Source: Acetobacteraceae bacterium AT-5844
GTDB taxonomy: Bacteria; Pseudomonadota; Alphaproteobacteria; Acetobacterales; Acetobacteraceae
Direction: 5' to 3'
Assembly (NCBI GenBank): GCA_000245075.1
Contig: JH599920.1
Span: 19,684-83,683, forward strand
DNA length: 64,000 bases
How positions within the stretch are numbered: position 1 is the first letter of the stretch; each line of letters opens with the position of its first letter. The notes below the pieces were generated by a model that ran no database searches, was not told the DNA's origin, and saw only the letters and a list, made by a program, of their open reading frames with translations. Shown piece after piece: positions 17,402-26,594 of the stretch. A program made the translations under genes and the position numbers.

Positions 17402-18832
17402 TCAGCCCTCGGTTTCGGCCCGGGCGGGCTTCTTGGCGGCCTTGGGCTTCGCCGCGGCAGCAAGTGGGGCAACCAGATCGGCCAGATGGCCGATTTCGGA
17501 AAGACGCAGACCCTCCGGCGCCGAGGGCGCGCGGCCGCCGCGTGCCACACGCCGGGGCAGGGTGGCGGCGGAGAAACCGAGCTTGGCGGCTTCCCGCAGG
17601 CGGGTGTCCGTCTGCGAGACCTGGCGTACCTCGCCGGAAAGACCGACCTCGCCGAAGAAGACCATATCCGGCGGCGTCGGGCGGTCCGTGGCGGCGGAGA
17701 TGAGCGCGGCGGCGACGGCCAGATCGGCGGCAGGTTCCCCGATTCGCAGGCCGCCAGCCACGTTGAGATAGACATCGTTCTGGCCGAGCCCGACGCGGGC
17801 ACGCGATTCGAGCACCGCCATCAGCATGGCCAGCCGCCCCGAATCCCACCCCACCACCTGCCGGCGGGGAGAGCCGCCATTGGCGGAGGGGGAGAGCAGC
17901 ACCTGGATTTCCACCAGCACGGGGCGGGAGCCCTCCATACCGGCGAAGACGGCGCTGCCGGAGACATTGCCGCGCCGCTCGGCCAGGAAGAGGGCGGAAG
18001 GGTTGGAGACTTCGACCAGCCCACGATCCGTCATCTCGAAGACGCCGATTTCATCCGTGGCGCCAAAGCGGTTCTTCACGGCCCGCAGGATGCGGAACTG
18101 GTGGCCGCGCTCGCCTTCGAAATAGAGCGTGGCGTCCACCATGTGCTCCAGCACGCGGGGGCCGGCGAGGGTGCCTTCCTTGGTGACGTGACCGACCAGG
18201 ACCAGGGCGAAGCCACGGGATTTGGCCAGCCGGCCCAGCTCCGCCGCGCAGGCGCGCACCTGGGAGACAGTGCCGGGCGCCGAATCGAGATTGTCCAGCC
18301 ACACGGTCTGGATGGAATCCATGATGACCAGCGTGGCGTCCCGCTCATCCTCCAGGCTGGCCGCGATGTCCCGCAGGCTGGTGGCGGCGGCGAGGCCGAG
18401 GGGGCTGTCCGCCAGCCCCAGCCGCTGGGCGCGCATCCGCACCTGGTCGATGGCTTCCTCGCCCGAGATGTAGAGGGTGCGCTTGCCGGCGGAAGCCACC
18501 TTGGCTGCCGCTTGCAACAGGATGGTGGATTTGCCGATGCCGGGGTCGCCACCCACCAGCACGATGGAGCCGGGGACGAAGCCGCCGCCCAGAACCTGGT
18601 CCAACTCCGCCATGCCGGTGCGCGTGCGCGGCGGTGGCTCGGCGCGGCCCTTGAGGCTGACGAATTCGATCTTGCGGCCGCCCGCGCTCTTACCGGCGGG
18701 GCCGGGGGCGCGGATTTCGGGCGCCTCTTCGGTGATGGTGTTCCACTCGCCGCAGGTGTCGCAGCGGCCCTGCCATTTGGGGGTGATGGCGCCGCAATTC
18801 TGGCAGACGAAGCGGGTGGTGGATTTGGCCAT
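17402..18832 (-). CDS. radA: DNA repair protein RadA (Sms)
   Basis: RecA-like branch-migration ATPase of 476 residues acting in recombinational repair. It starts with a four-cysteine zinc finger (CQNCGAITPKWQGRCDTC), then Walker A GGDPGIGKST, the RadA-specific KNRFG motif (VKNRFGATDEIGVFEM) and a C-terminal Lon-protease-like domain with the characteristic DVYLNVAGGLRI segment. The frame is open a further 28 codons, but the zinc finger defines MAKSTTRF at 18832 as the start. It ends 34 bp before cvpA, so it may be the first gene of a radA-cvpA-purF-SDR unit. Confidence 0.95.
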   Translation of the reverse strand: MAKSTTRFVCQNCGAITPKWQGRCDTCGEWNTITEEAPEIRAPGPAGKSAGGRKIEFVSLKGRAEPPPRTRTGMAELDQVLGGGFVPGSIVLVGGDPGIGKSTILLQAAAKVASAGKRTLYISGEEAIDQVRMRAQRLGLADSPLGLAAATSLRDIAASLEDERDATLVIMDSIQTVWLDNLDSAPGTVSQVRACAAELGRLAKSRGFALVLVGHVTKEGTLAGPRVLEHMVDATLYFEGERGHQFRILRAVKNRFGATDEIGVFEMTDRGLVEVSNPSALFLAERRGNVSGSAVFAGMEGSRPVLVEIQVLLSPSANGGSPRRQVVGWDSGRLAMLMAVLESRARVGLGQNDVYLNVAGGLRIGEPAADLAVAAALISAATDRPTPPDMVFFGEVGLSGEVRQVSQTDTRLREAAKLGFSAATLPRRVARGGRAPSAPEGLRLSEIGHLADLVAPLAAAAKPKAAKKPARAETEG

Positions 18833-19020
18833 GGCCAACTCTATAGAACAAAAGGCGCACAGACGGTAGCGGGCAAGGCGGGTTGACACAGGCCACGCTG
18901 ATGGGCGACACGCCACGCCAGAACGCCGGGGCTGTCACCCTGGCGCGTAAGCGTTCACGTCAATCAACGCATGCTGAATGGTGCCCTGTCAGGGCGCCCT
19001 GGATTGATGTGGTTGACGCT

Positions 19021-20193
19021 ATGACACTCCCCCAAACCACCCGCGCTGCGCTCTCGCCGCTGGTGGGTATCGTTTTCCTTGGATTTCTCTCGGTGGGGCT
19101 GCCCCTGGCGGCGCTGGCGCTGCAGTTGCACGACGAGATGGGCTTCGACCCATTCTGGGTTGGCATTGTCATCGGCGCCCAATCGGTGGTGACGGTGCTG
19201 ACGCGCCACCTTGCCGGCACGGTTTGCGACCGGCGCGGGCCGAAGCGCTCCGTGCTGACCGGCCTGCCGCTGGCAGCGCTGGCCGGCGTGCTGATGCTGC
19301 TGGCCACCACCAGCCTGCCTGCCGGGCATGGGCTGATTCTGCCTGCGATGCTGGTAGCCCGGGCCTTTCTGGGGGCGGGGGAGAGCTTCTTCCTGACCGG
19401 CACGATGAGCTGGGGTATCGGGCGCCTGGGCCCGGCACGCACAGGCAAGGTCATGGCCTGGCAGGGCATCGCCATGTACGCGGCGCTCGGCATCGGCGCA
19501 CCGCTTGGACTGTGGCTGATGCGGCATGCCGGGTTTGGCGCGGTGGTCGGCCTTGCCGCCATCTGCCCTGTCCTGGCCTGCGGTATCGCCCTGGCGCTGC
19601 GGGGGACCCCGGCGACGGGCGGGCAGCGCGTGCCGTTCTATCGCGTCATCGGGCTGATCTGGCGGCCGGGCACGGTGCTGGCGCTTTCCAGCCTCTCCTT
19701 CACGGCCCTGACTGCTTTCCTGGCGCTGCACTACCAGGTGCGGGGCTGGGCCGGGGCAGGGACGGCGATGATGGTCTTCGTCGCCGGTTATGTGCTGGTG
19801 CGGCTGTTCTTCGCCCACTGGCCGGACACCAAGGGCGGCGCCAAGGTGGCGATGGCCTCTCTGGCGGTGCAGCTGGCCGGCCAGCTTCTGCTGTGGCTGG
19901 CGCCGGGGCCCGCCGTGGCGCTGGTGGGGGCGCTGCTGAGCGGGCTGGGCTTCTCGCTGATTTTCCCGGCCATGGGGGTGGAAGCCACGCGGCGCGTGCC
20001 ACCCAGCCAGCGCGGGCAGGCCGTGGGCAACTTCGTGGCCTTCTTCGACATCGCGTTGGGATTGGGTGGGCCGCTGCTGGGTCTGGTGGTGGCGATGGGT
20101 GGCTCGGGCGCGCCCTTTCTGGCCGGCGCCCTCGCCATCCTGCTCTCCATGCTGATGGTGCGGCGGCTGCCGCCCGCGCTGCCACAGCGCTGA
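19021..20193 (+). CDS. Major facilitator superfamily transporter
   Basis: Membrane transporter of 390 residues with about twelve hydrophobic helices. The loop between helices 2 and 3 carries the MFS signature (AGTVCDRRGPKRSVL, the G-x-x-x-D-R-x-G-x-[KR] motif). The overall type resembles YhhS/arabinose-efflux-like exporters. The start MTLPQTTRA at 19021 fits the onset of helix 1; an upstream in-frame extension to 18883 lacks membrane character. It diverges from radA. The substrate is unknown. Confidence 0.82.
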   Translation: MTLPQTTRAALSPLVGIVFLGFLSVGLPLAALALQLHDEMGFDPFWVGIVIGAQSVVTVLTRHLAGTVCDRRGPKRSVLTGLPLAALAGVLMLLATTSLPAGHGLILPAMLVARAFLGAGESFFLTGTMSWGIGRLGPARTGKVMAWQGIAMYAALGIGAPLGLWLMRHAGFGAVVGLAAICPVLACGIALALRGTPATGGQRVPFYRVIGLIWRPGTVLALSSLSFTALTAFLALHYQVRGWAGAGTAMMVFVAGYVLVRLFFAHWPDTKGGAKVAMASLAVQLAGQLLLWLAPGPAVALVGALLSGLGFSLIFPAMGVEATRRVPPSQRGQAVGNFVAFFDIALGLGGPLLGLVVAMGGSGAPFLAGALAILLSMLMVRRLPPALPQR

Positions 20194-20197
20194 AGGT

Positions 20198-20890
20198 TCA
20201 GCTGTTCAGCAAGGCGTCGATCTCCGCCTGGGACATCGCTGGGGCGGGCTCCGGCGTGCCGAAGCCATCCAGCAGCGCATCGATCGCATCCTGGGAAAGG
20301 TCGGAGGATTGCGGGGCGGTGGCGATGGTCCGCATGGCGGTCCGGACCTCCACCTGAGGCGCCGAGGGGGGCATGGTGCTTCCGGGCACGATCTGGGCCA
20401 GCATATCCTCCACCTGTTGCAGGTGCTGGATGGCGCGGCGGATGCGCTGGCCGGTGATGTCCTGGAAGCTGCAGGCCTCGAAGATCGAGTTCACCCGGGC
20501 AGACAGGGCCTGGATGGAGGCGGCGTCCTTCTCGCCGCTGATGATCCAGGACTGGATGGCCTCCGTCGCTTCCATGATGGTGTTGGCGGCGGCCTCCGTG
20601 GCATGCACCACCGCTTCCAGTTCCAGCCCGCTGTTGCGGCTGCTGGCCATGGGGATGGCGACGAGCTGGGCGATCTGTTCATGCACCTGGGAGAGCTGGC
20701 GGGAGAGATTCTCCTCCGCCATGTCCGCCATATCCGAAGTGGCGCTGACCTCGGCGCTCAACTCGGCGATGCGGCGGTCCACGAAGCTGCGCATCTCCTG
20801 GAACATGGGCGCCATTTCGGCGGCCAGCGCGGCCCGGAGCCCGGGGACGGGCTCGGGGCTGGCCGGATCGTTAAGGTGCTGGGCGGTCAT
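20198..20890 (-). CDS. cheZ: Chemotaxis phosphatase CheZ with two C-terminal FliM-like peptides
   Basis: Protein of 230 residues, mostly long helices, that dephosphorylates CheY-P to reset flagellar switching. The catalytic segment ACSFQDITGQRIRRAI contains the Asp (about 144) and Gln (about 148) equivalent to E. coli CheZ Asp143 and Gln147. The C-terminus has two copies of a short peptide, LSQDAIDALLD (198-208) and MSQAEIDALLN (219-229), very like the FliM N-terminal CheY-P-binding peptide (LSQ.EIDALL). The start MTAQHLND is chosen where homology begins; the open frame upstream overlaps mlaF. No other chemotaxis genes are in the window. Confidence 0.88.
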   Translation of the reverse strand: MTAQHLNDPASPEPVPGLRAALAAEMAPMFQEMRSFVDRRIAELSAEVSATSDMADMAEENLSRQLSQVHEQIAQLVAIPMASSRNSGLELEAVVHATEAAANTIMEATEAIQSWIISGEKDAASIQALSARVNSIFEACSFQDITGQRIRRAIQHLQQVEDMLAQIVPGSTMPPSAPQVEVRTAMRTIATAPQSSDLSQDAIDALLDGFGTPEPAPAMSQAEIDALLNS

Positions 20891-20951
20891 CGGCGGTTTC
20901 CGGCGTGCTGCGGGGGAACGCCAATCTAGGCCGATGGAAGTGAACGGCCGC

Positions 20952-21728
20952 TTACTTGCGGAGCTCCATGGTGATCGGCCCCTCGCGGACGCCGCGCGCG
21001 AACTGGTCCACCATGGCATTGCCGGTCTCGCCCAGCGTGGCGGCGGGACCTGTCCAGACGATGCGGCCCTTGTGGATCATGGCCGCCGTATCGCCGATGC
21101 GGCGCGCGCTGGCCATGTCGTGAGTGATGGAGACGGCGGTGGCGCCGAGCCTCTTCACGCAATCGACGATGAGGCCGTCGATCACCGCGCCCATGATGGG
21201 GTCGAGGCCGGTGGTCGGCTCGTCGAAGAAGATGATGTCCGGCTGCGTCGCGATGGCGCGGGCGAGGCCCACGCGCTTCTGCATGCCGCCGGAGAGTTCA
21301 GAGGGGGAGAGGTCTCCCACGCTGCCGTCCAGCCCGACCTGCGCCAGGATCTCCGCGGCCTTGTCACGCGCCTTGGAGCGGGCAATGCGCTTCTGGGCCA
21401 GCAGCTTGAAGCAGACATTCTCCCAGACCGGCAGGCTGTCGAACAGCGCGGCGTTCTGGAAGAGCATGCCGATGCGGTCGTTCAGCTCCTCCCGCTGCCG
21501 GCGGTTCATGGACAGCACGTTCCGGCCATCGACCTCGATGACGCCCGAATCGGGCGGGATGAGGCCGAGGATGGATTTGATGGTGACGGATTTGCCCGAG
21601 CCGGAGCCGCCAAGAATGACCATGCCGTGGCCGGCCTGGACATCGAGGTCTACGCCATCCAGCACCTTCTTGGGGCCGAAGGATTTCTTGACGCCGCGCA
21701 GGCGGATCTTGGGGGTCGTGCCGCTCAT
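20952..21728 (-). CDS. mlaF: Phospholipid ABC transporter ATP-binding protein MlaF
   Basis: ABC ATPase of 258 residues that powers retrograde/anterograde phospholipid traffic keeping outer-membrane asymmetry. It shows Walker A GGSGSGKSVT, the signature LSGGMQKRVGLARA with the Mla-specific QKRV form, and Walker B IIFFDEPTTGLDP followed by the switch His (SITHDMASA). It overlaps the mlaE stop by 4 bp on the same strand. mlaD, B and C are not adjacent, so the rest of the system must be encoded elsewhere. Confidence 0.92.
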   Translation of the reverse strand: MSGTTPKIRLRGVKKSFGPKKVLDGVDLDVQAGHGMVILGGSGSGKSVTIKSILGLIPPDSGVIEVDGRNVLSMNRRQREELNDRIGMLFQNAALFDSLPVWENVCFKLLAQKRIARSKARDKAAEILAQVGLDGSVGDLSPSELSGGMQKRVGLARAIATQPDIIFFDEPTTGLDPIMGAVIDGLIVDCVKRLGATAVSITHDMASARRIGDTAAMIHKGRIVWTGPAATLGETGNAMVDQFARGVREGPITMELRK

Positions 21729-22510
21729 CGGGCGAAGAACATCTCGGTCAGGACGTAGTCGAGCGCCAGGATCAGGATGGAGGAGGACACCACCGCCGAG
21801 GTGGTGGCCGAGCCCACGCCCTGCGCGCCGCCACGGCTGTGATAGCCGTGATAGCTGCCCATCAGCGCGACGATGAAGCCGAACACCGCCGCCTTCACCA
21901 GGCCGGACACGACGTCCAGGGTCTGCATGAAGGTCAGGGTGGAATGCAGGTAGCTGGCGGAGGCGAAGCCCAGCTTGGTGGTGCCGATCAGCCAGCCGCC
22001 CATCACGCCCAGGATATCCGCGATGACGACCAGCAGTGGCATGGCGAGGGTGCCCGCCAGCAGGCGCGGCGCCACCAGGTACTTCATCGGGTTGGTGGAG
22101 AGGGTGGTCAGCGCGTCGATCTGGTCCGTGACGCGCATGGTGCCGATTTCGGCGGCGAAAGCGGCGCCGATGCGGCCGGCGACCATGAGGCCGGCGAGGA
22201 CGGGGCCCAGCTCACGGGTGATGGAGAGCACCACCACATTGGCGACCGCGCTCTCCGCGCCGAAGCGGGAGAAGCCGGAATAGGATTGCAGCGCGAGCAC
22301 CATGCCGGTGAACACCGCCGTCAGCGAGACGACCGGCAGGGAGAAATACGCGATCTCCATGAAGGCCCGGCCGATCAGGCGCGGATAAAAGGGCGGCCGC
22401 ACCAGATGCGACACGCCTTCCAGCGCGAAGACGGCGATGGAGCCAGCGCCCCGGCAGAGGCCGAGCACTGCGCGCCCGAGGGCGGCCAGGACGTTCAGGA
22501 GATACTGCAA
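21725..22510 (-). CDS. mlaE: Phospholipid ABC transporter permease MlaE
   Basis: Integral membrane permease of 261 residues of the MlaE/YrbE family. Diagnostic segments are GMVLALQSYSGFSRFGAESAVA, represented by its GMVLALQ core, and the conserved GPVLAGLMVAGRIGAAFAAE and MRVTDQIDALTTLSTNPMKYL region (shortened to GRIGAAFAAEIG and EQIDAL-like DQIDAL). An N-terminal hydrophobic helix is followed by about five more. It forms a translationally coupled pair with mlaF and follows alr closely on the same strand. Confidence 0.92.
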   Translation of the reverse strand: MQYLLNVLAALGRAVLGLCRGAGSIAVFALEGVSHLVRPPFYPRLIGRAFMEIAYFSLPVVSLTAVFTGMVLALQSYSGFSRFGAESAVANVVVLSITRELGPVLAGLMVAGRIGAAFAAEIGTMRVTDQIDALTTLSTNPMKYLVAPRLLAGTLAMPLLVVIADILGVMGGWLIGTTKLGFASASYLHSTLTFMQTLDVVSGLVKAAVFGFIVALMGSYHGYHSRGGAQGVGSATTSAVVSSSILILALDYVLTEMFFAR

Positions 22511-22522
22511 ATCAGGAAGCCT

Positions 22523-23593
22523 TCATGCCGCGCCGATGTACCGGCGGCGGTAGCGTGAGCCGAGGCTCGTGAGCACCTCGTAACCGATGGTGCCGGCCAG
22601 GGCTGCCACCGCGTCCGGTGTTTGCTGCGGGCCGATCAGTTCCACCCGGTCGCCGATCTGAACATTCGGGATGTCGGTCACGTCGAGGGTGATGAGATCC
22701 ATGGAAACCCGGCCTGCCAGCGGCGCAAGGCTGCCAGCGATAATGCCGACGCCCCGGCTGGACAGGGACCGAAGGTACCCATCGGCATAGCCCGCGGCAA
22801 TGGTCGCGATCTGGCTGTCACGTTTCGCAATCCAGGTGGCGCCGTAGCCGACCGGGGTTCCGGCGGGCACGGAGCGGGTCTGGATGACGGGAACGGTGAG
22901 GCGCATCACCTGCCGCATCGGGTTGGGCAGCCACGGCGTCGGGTTGATGCCATAGACGGCGCAGCCGGGACGGCCGAGATCCGAGGTCAGGCCGTGGAAG
23001 ATGCCGGCGGAATTGGCAAGGCTGCGCGGCGTGTCAGGGAAGGCATCGGCTGCTTCGGCGAAGCGGCGGGCCTGAAGGGCGGTGAGCGGGTTGTCCTGCT
23101 CATCCGCGCAGGCCAGGTGGGTCATGACATAGCGGAGCCCGGCACTGTCCAGCACGCCGGGCGGCAGGGCGGCGCGCTCGGCCGGCGAGAGGCCAAGGCG
23201 CTCCATGCCGGTATCCAGATGCAGGATGACGCCGGCGTTCTGGCGTGGCGCGGCGGCCCAGGCGGCGACATCCTGTGGCGTGTTCAGCACGGGGGTGAGC
23301 CCCGCGCCCTCATCGGCGCCCGGGGGGAAGCCGCCGAGCACGGCGATCATCGGGCCGGGGCCAATGGCGCGGCGCAGCGCCAACCCTTCCGAGAACTGGG
23401 CCACGAAGAAATGACGGCAGCCGGCACCCGCCAGGGCCAGCGCCACTGGCGCGGCGCCGAGGCCGTAGCCATCGGCCTTCACCACGCCGGCGATATCGGC
23501 GCCATGGCGGTTCCGGACGGTGTGCCAGTTGGCGACGATGGCGCCGAGATCGATCTCCAGCTCGCCGGAGAGCGCGTCCTCAATAGTCGTCAT
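22523..23593 (-). CDS. alr: Alanine racemase
   Basis: PLP enzyme of 356 residues that interconverts L- and D-alanine for peptidoglycan. The PLP lysine lies in AGVVKADGYGLGA near residue 38, and the N-terminal LEIDLGAIVANW is typical. The C-terminal beta domain contains the catalytic tyrosine (VGYGATWIAK) and AGRVSMDLITLDVT. ATGs at 23593 and 23602 are both possible; either overlaps the 3' end of dnaB by 14 or 23 bp, implying coupling. It sits between dnaB and mlaE on one strand. Confidence 0.93.
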   Translation of the reverse strand: MTTIEDALSGELEIDLGAIVANWHTVRNRHGADIAGVVKADGYGLGAAPVALALAGAGCRHFFVAQFSEGLALRRAIGPGPMIAVLGGFPPGADEGAGLTPVLNTPQDVAAWAAAPRQNAGVILHLDTGMERLGLSPAERAALPPGVLDSAGLRYVMTHLACADEQDNPLTALQARRFAEAADAFPDTPRSLANSAGIFHGLTSDLGRPGCAVYGINPTPWLPNPMRQVMRLTVPVIQTRSVPAGTPVGYGATWIAKRDSQIATIAAGYADGYLRSLSSRGVGIIAGSLAPLAGRVSMDLITLDVTDIPNVQIGDRVELIGPQQTPDAVAALAGTIGYEVLTSLGSRYRRRYIGAA

Positions 23594-25088
23594 GGTGGCC
23601 ATGGGTAATGTCCAGGTCGCCGAAGCGCGTGAACTCGGCTTCGAAGAAGAGGGGGATGGTGCCGGTGGGACCATGGCGCTGCTTGGCCAGGATGAGATCG
23701 GCCCGGTTGTGCGCCTTTTCCATGCGCTGTTGCCAGGCGGTCATGGCGTCCTGGAACTTTTCCGCGTTGTCGAAGCCGGCCTGCTTCGGCTCCTGCATCT
23801 TCAGGTAGTAGTCGTCGCGATAGACGAACATCACCATGTCGGCGTCCTGCTCGATCGAGCCGGATTCGCGCAGGTCCGAGAGCTGGGGGCGCTTGTCCTC
23901 GCGGCTTTCCACCTGACGGGAGAGCTGGGAGAGGGCCATGACCGGTACGGCCAGTTCCTTGGCGATGGCCTTCAGCCCCTGGGTGATCTGGCTGATTTCC
24001 TGCACGCGGTTCTCCGGGCGGGAGCCGGCGGCGGGGCGCATCAGCTGCAGGTAGTCCACCACGATGAAGTCGAGACCACGGGTCCGCTTCAGGCGCCGGC
24101 AGCGGGTGCGGAGCGCGGAGATGGTGATGGCGGGCGTGTCGTCGATGAAGATCGGCAGGCGGGAGAGGTCGCGGCTGACTTCCACGAAGCGGTCGAAATC
24201 GCGCTGCATGATCTCGCCGCGGCGGATGCGGTCGCCCGAGATGCGGGAGGCCTCGGAGAGCAGACGGGTGGCGAGCTGGTCCGCGCTCATTTCCAGGGAG
24301 AAGATGGCGGCGCCGCCACGGGGGACGGTGCCGGGGCCGTGCTCCTCCTCCCACTGCCGCAGCACGGACTGGGCGGCGCCGAAGGCGATCTTGGTGGCCA
24401 GCGCCGTCTTACCCATGCCGGGGCGCCCGGCGAGAATCAGCAAGTCCGAGGGGTGCAGGCCACCGGTCTTGGCATCGAGGTCCCGCAGCCCGGAGGACAG
24501 GCCCGAGACGCCGCCGCCGCTTGTAAAAGCCTTCTCCGCCATGCCGACGGCGTCGGTAAGGGCACGGCTGAAGGTGACGAAGCCGCCCTCATTGCCGCCA
24601 TCCTTGGCGAGATCGAACAGCGCCTGCTCGGCAGCTTCGAGCTGTTCCTTGGCATCCAGCTCCGCCTCGGCGCCGAAGGCACGGTTGACCACCGTCTCGC
24701 CGAGATCGACCAGCTGGCGGCGGAGCCAGGCGTCGTGGATGACACGGCCGTATTCGCCGGCATTGATGATGCCGACCATGGCGGAGAGCAGTTCCGCCAG
24801 ATACTTGGCGCCGCCGACGGCATCCAGCGTGCCGGAATGCTCGAACTCGGCGCGGAGGGTGACGGCATCCGCCAGCTGCCCGGCCTCGATGCGGCGCTGG
24901 ATGGCGGCAAAGATGCGGCCATGGGTGGCGTTGGCGAAATGCTCGGGCGCCAGGAACTCCGAAACGCGCTCATAGGCCTTGTTGTTGGCCAGCAAGGCGC
25001 CAAGGAGCGCCTGCTCCGCCTGGAGATTCGCCGGCGGTTGGCGCTGGGCTACGCTGAGGAGGCCCTCGGTGTTCGGAACGCTGTTCAT
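23580..25088 (-). CDS. dnaB: Replicative DNA helicase DnaB
   Basis: Hexameric helicase of 502 residues that unwinds the replication fork. The N-terminal domain (QAEQALLGALLANNKAYERV) and the RecA-like C-terminal domain are complete, with Walker A AGRPGMGKTALA, the SLEMSADQLATRLLS motif, FIVVDYLQLM (Walker B) and the LSQLSRQVESREDKRP arginine-finger region. The start MNSVPNTEG is at 25088; an ATG three codons upstream (25097) is also possible. It is the host replicative helicase, unconnected to the phage region. The rplI-rpsR-rpsF block often found beside dnaB lies about 1.5 kb upstream, separated by cfa. Confidence 0.96.
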   Translation of the reverse strand: MNSVPNTEGLLSVAQRQPPANLQAEQALLGALLANNKAYERVSEFLAPEHFANATHGRIFAAIQRRIEAGQLADAVTLRAEFEHSGTLDAVGGAKYLAELLSAMVGIINAGEYGRVIHDAWLRRQLVDLGETVVNRAFGAEAELDAKEQLEAAEQALFDLAKDGGNEGGFVTFSRALTDAVGMAEKAFTSGGGVSGLSSGLRDLDAKTGGLHPSDLLILAGRPGMGKTALATKIAFGAAQSVLRQWEEEHGPGTVPRGGAAIFSLEMSADQLATRLLSEASRISGDRIRRGEIMQRDFDRFVEVSRDLSRLPIFIDDTPAITISALRTRCRRLKRTRGLDFIVVDYLQLMRPAAGSRPENRVQEISQITQGLKAIAKELAVPVMALSQLSRQVESREDKRPQLSDLRESGSIEQDADMVMFVYRDDYYLKMQEPKQAGFDNAEKFQDAMTAWQQRMEKAHNRADLILAKQRHGPTGTIPLFFEAEFTRFGDLDITHGHHDDY

Positions 25089-25168
25089 GCGGCCCAAGCT
25101 AGCCCGTCCAGCCCCCCTCGTGGGAGAGGGAGGCTGTGGATAGCGGGGATGCTTTTAGCGGAGGTTGA

Positions 25169-26398
25169 TCACGCATCCTCGCGGGGGCGGGTGGCCGCGC
25201 CGCGCTCGCTGTCCAGCATGTAGTCCCGGGAAAGGGGGAGGGTGTCCACCTTGCAGGTCAGCTGGATCTGCCAGTTCATGTGGCCCATCCGGCGGAAGGC
25301 GAGTTCCGAGCCCACCAGATAGAATTCGAACATGCGGCAGAAGCGCTCGTCATAGAGGCTCTGGATGGCATCCCGGTTGGCGGCGAAGCGGCGGCGCCAA
25401 TGGGCCAGGGTATGCGCGTAATGCAGGCGCAGGACCTCGATATCCGTCGCCCAGAGGCCGGATTTCTCCACCGCCGGCAGCACTTCGGAGAGCGCGGGGG
25501 AATAGCCGCCGGGGAAGATGTATTTGGTGATCCAGGCATTGGTGCTGCCTGGCCCGTCGCTGCGGCCAATGGCGTGGATAAGGGCAACGCCATCCTCCTT
25601 CAGCGCGCCTTTCACGGTGCGGAAGAAGGTCTTGTAGTGGTCGATACCCACATGCTCGAACATGCCGACCGAGACGATACGGTCCACCGGGCGCTTCCAG
25701 TCCCGGTAATCCATCAGCTCGAACTTCACGCGGTCTGAGAGGCCTTCATCCTCGGCGCGCTGGCGGGCGACCTCCAGCTGCTCCGTCGAGAGGGTGATGC
25801 CGGTGACGCGGGCGCCATGCTCGCGGGCCAGGTGCAGGGCCATGCCGCCCCAGCCGCAGCCGATATCCAGCACTTCCAGCCCCGGCCGGTCGAAGTGCAG
25901 CTTGGAGGCGATGTGGCGCTTCTTCAGAAGCTGCGCCTCTTCCAGTGTTTCTTCCCCGGTGGGAAAATAGGCGCAGGAATACTGCCGGTCCCGATCCAGG
26001 AACAAAGCATAGAGGCGGCCGTTAAGGTCGTAATGGTGCGCGACGTTGCGGCGGGCGCGGCCGGCGGGGTTCAGCTGGTCCAGGTGGCGGCGGCCCCAGC
26101 GGACCCATTCCATCAGCTTCTCGGCCGGGTGGCCGCCGCCCTCCATCATGTTGAGGACCATCAGGTCCGTCATCTCGTAGAGCGTGCAGTTCAGCGGGGC
26201 GAGGCCGCCATCCATGTAGGCTTCGCCAAAAGCGAGGGTAGGGTTGGTGCACAGGCGGCGGACGGTACGCCAGTCCCTCAGATCCACACCGGCGGCAGGG
26301 CCGTCGGTGCCGTGATACTCTCGGATGCGGCCGTCCGGATAGCGGACGGTCAAGGTCCCGCGTGTTATGAGGCGGGATAGAATACGGTCGAACAACAT
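25169..26398 (-). CDS. cfa: Cyclopropane-fatty-acyl-phospholipid synthase family protein
   Basis: SAM-dependent methyltransferase of 409 residues that adds a methylene bridge to unsaturated acyl chains of membrane phospholipids. It has VLDIGCGWGGMALHLA (SAM-binding motif I), GITLSTEQLEVARQRA, IVSVGMFEHVG, and the family-specific KYIFPGGYSPAL and FCRMFEFYL. The N-terminal lipid-binding domain is present, so the length is standard. It is preceded by about 200 bp of non-coding sequence including the L9 terminator, so it has its own promoter, which I could not place. Confidence 0.9.
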   Translation of the reverse strand: MLFDRILSRLITRGTLTVRYPDGRIREYHGTDGPAAGVDLRDWRTVRRLCTNPTLAFGEAYMDGGLAPLNCTLYEMTDLMVLNMMEGGGHPAEKLMEWVRWGRRHLDQLNPAGRARRNVAHHYDLNGRLYALFLDRDRQYSCAYFPTGEETLEEAQLLKKRHIASKLHFDRPGLEVLDIGCGWGGMALHLAREHGARVTGITLSTEQLEVARQRAEDEGLSDRVKFELMDYRDWKRPVDRIVSVGMFEHVGIDHYKTFFRTVKGALKEDGVALIHAIGRSDGPGSTNAWITKYIFPGGYSPALSEVLPAVEKSGLWATDIEVLRLHYAHTLAHWRRRFAANRDAIQSLYDERFCRMFEFYLVGSELAFRRMGHMNWQIQLTCKVDTLPLSRDYMLDSERGAATRPREDA

Positions 26399-26540
26399 GC
26401 CCGAGCCTTCCTCTTCACCACAGGCGGTATCGTGGCGATTAAGAAACGCGCTTGTCCAGTCAAGTCGCGGCCAAACTTACCAAAGCTTCATCGTAATCTT
26501 TCGATCGTGCTGAGTGACGTAGGCGATCAAACCGCATGAA

Positions 26541-26575
26541 AAAGGGGGCGCCTCCTGCCGGAGGCGCCCCCTTTT
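26541..26575 (-). terminator. Terminator of the rpsF-rpsR-DUF2232-rplI operon
   Basis: Perfect 15-bp stem (26541-26555 with 26560-26574) with a 4-base loop, 20 bp after the rplI stop. On the minus strand the stem is followed by a run of five T. It is a strong intrinsic terminator. Confidence 0.92.
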
Positions 26576-26594
26576 CTTGGCCGATATAAGAGCC

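Noticed and set aside
18942..19020. Short inverted repeats upstream of the MFS gene as regulator site
   Set aside because: Arms of only five bases and no adjacent regulator gene; insufficient support.
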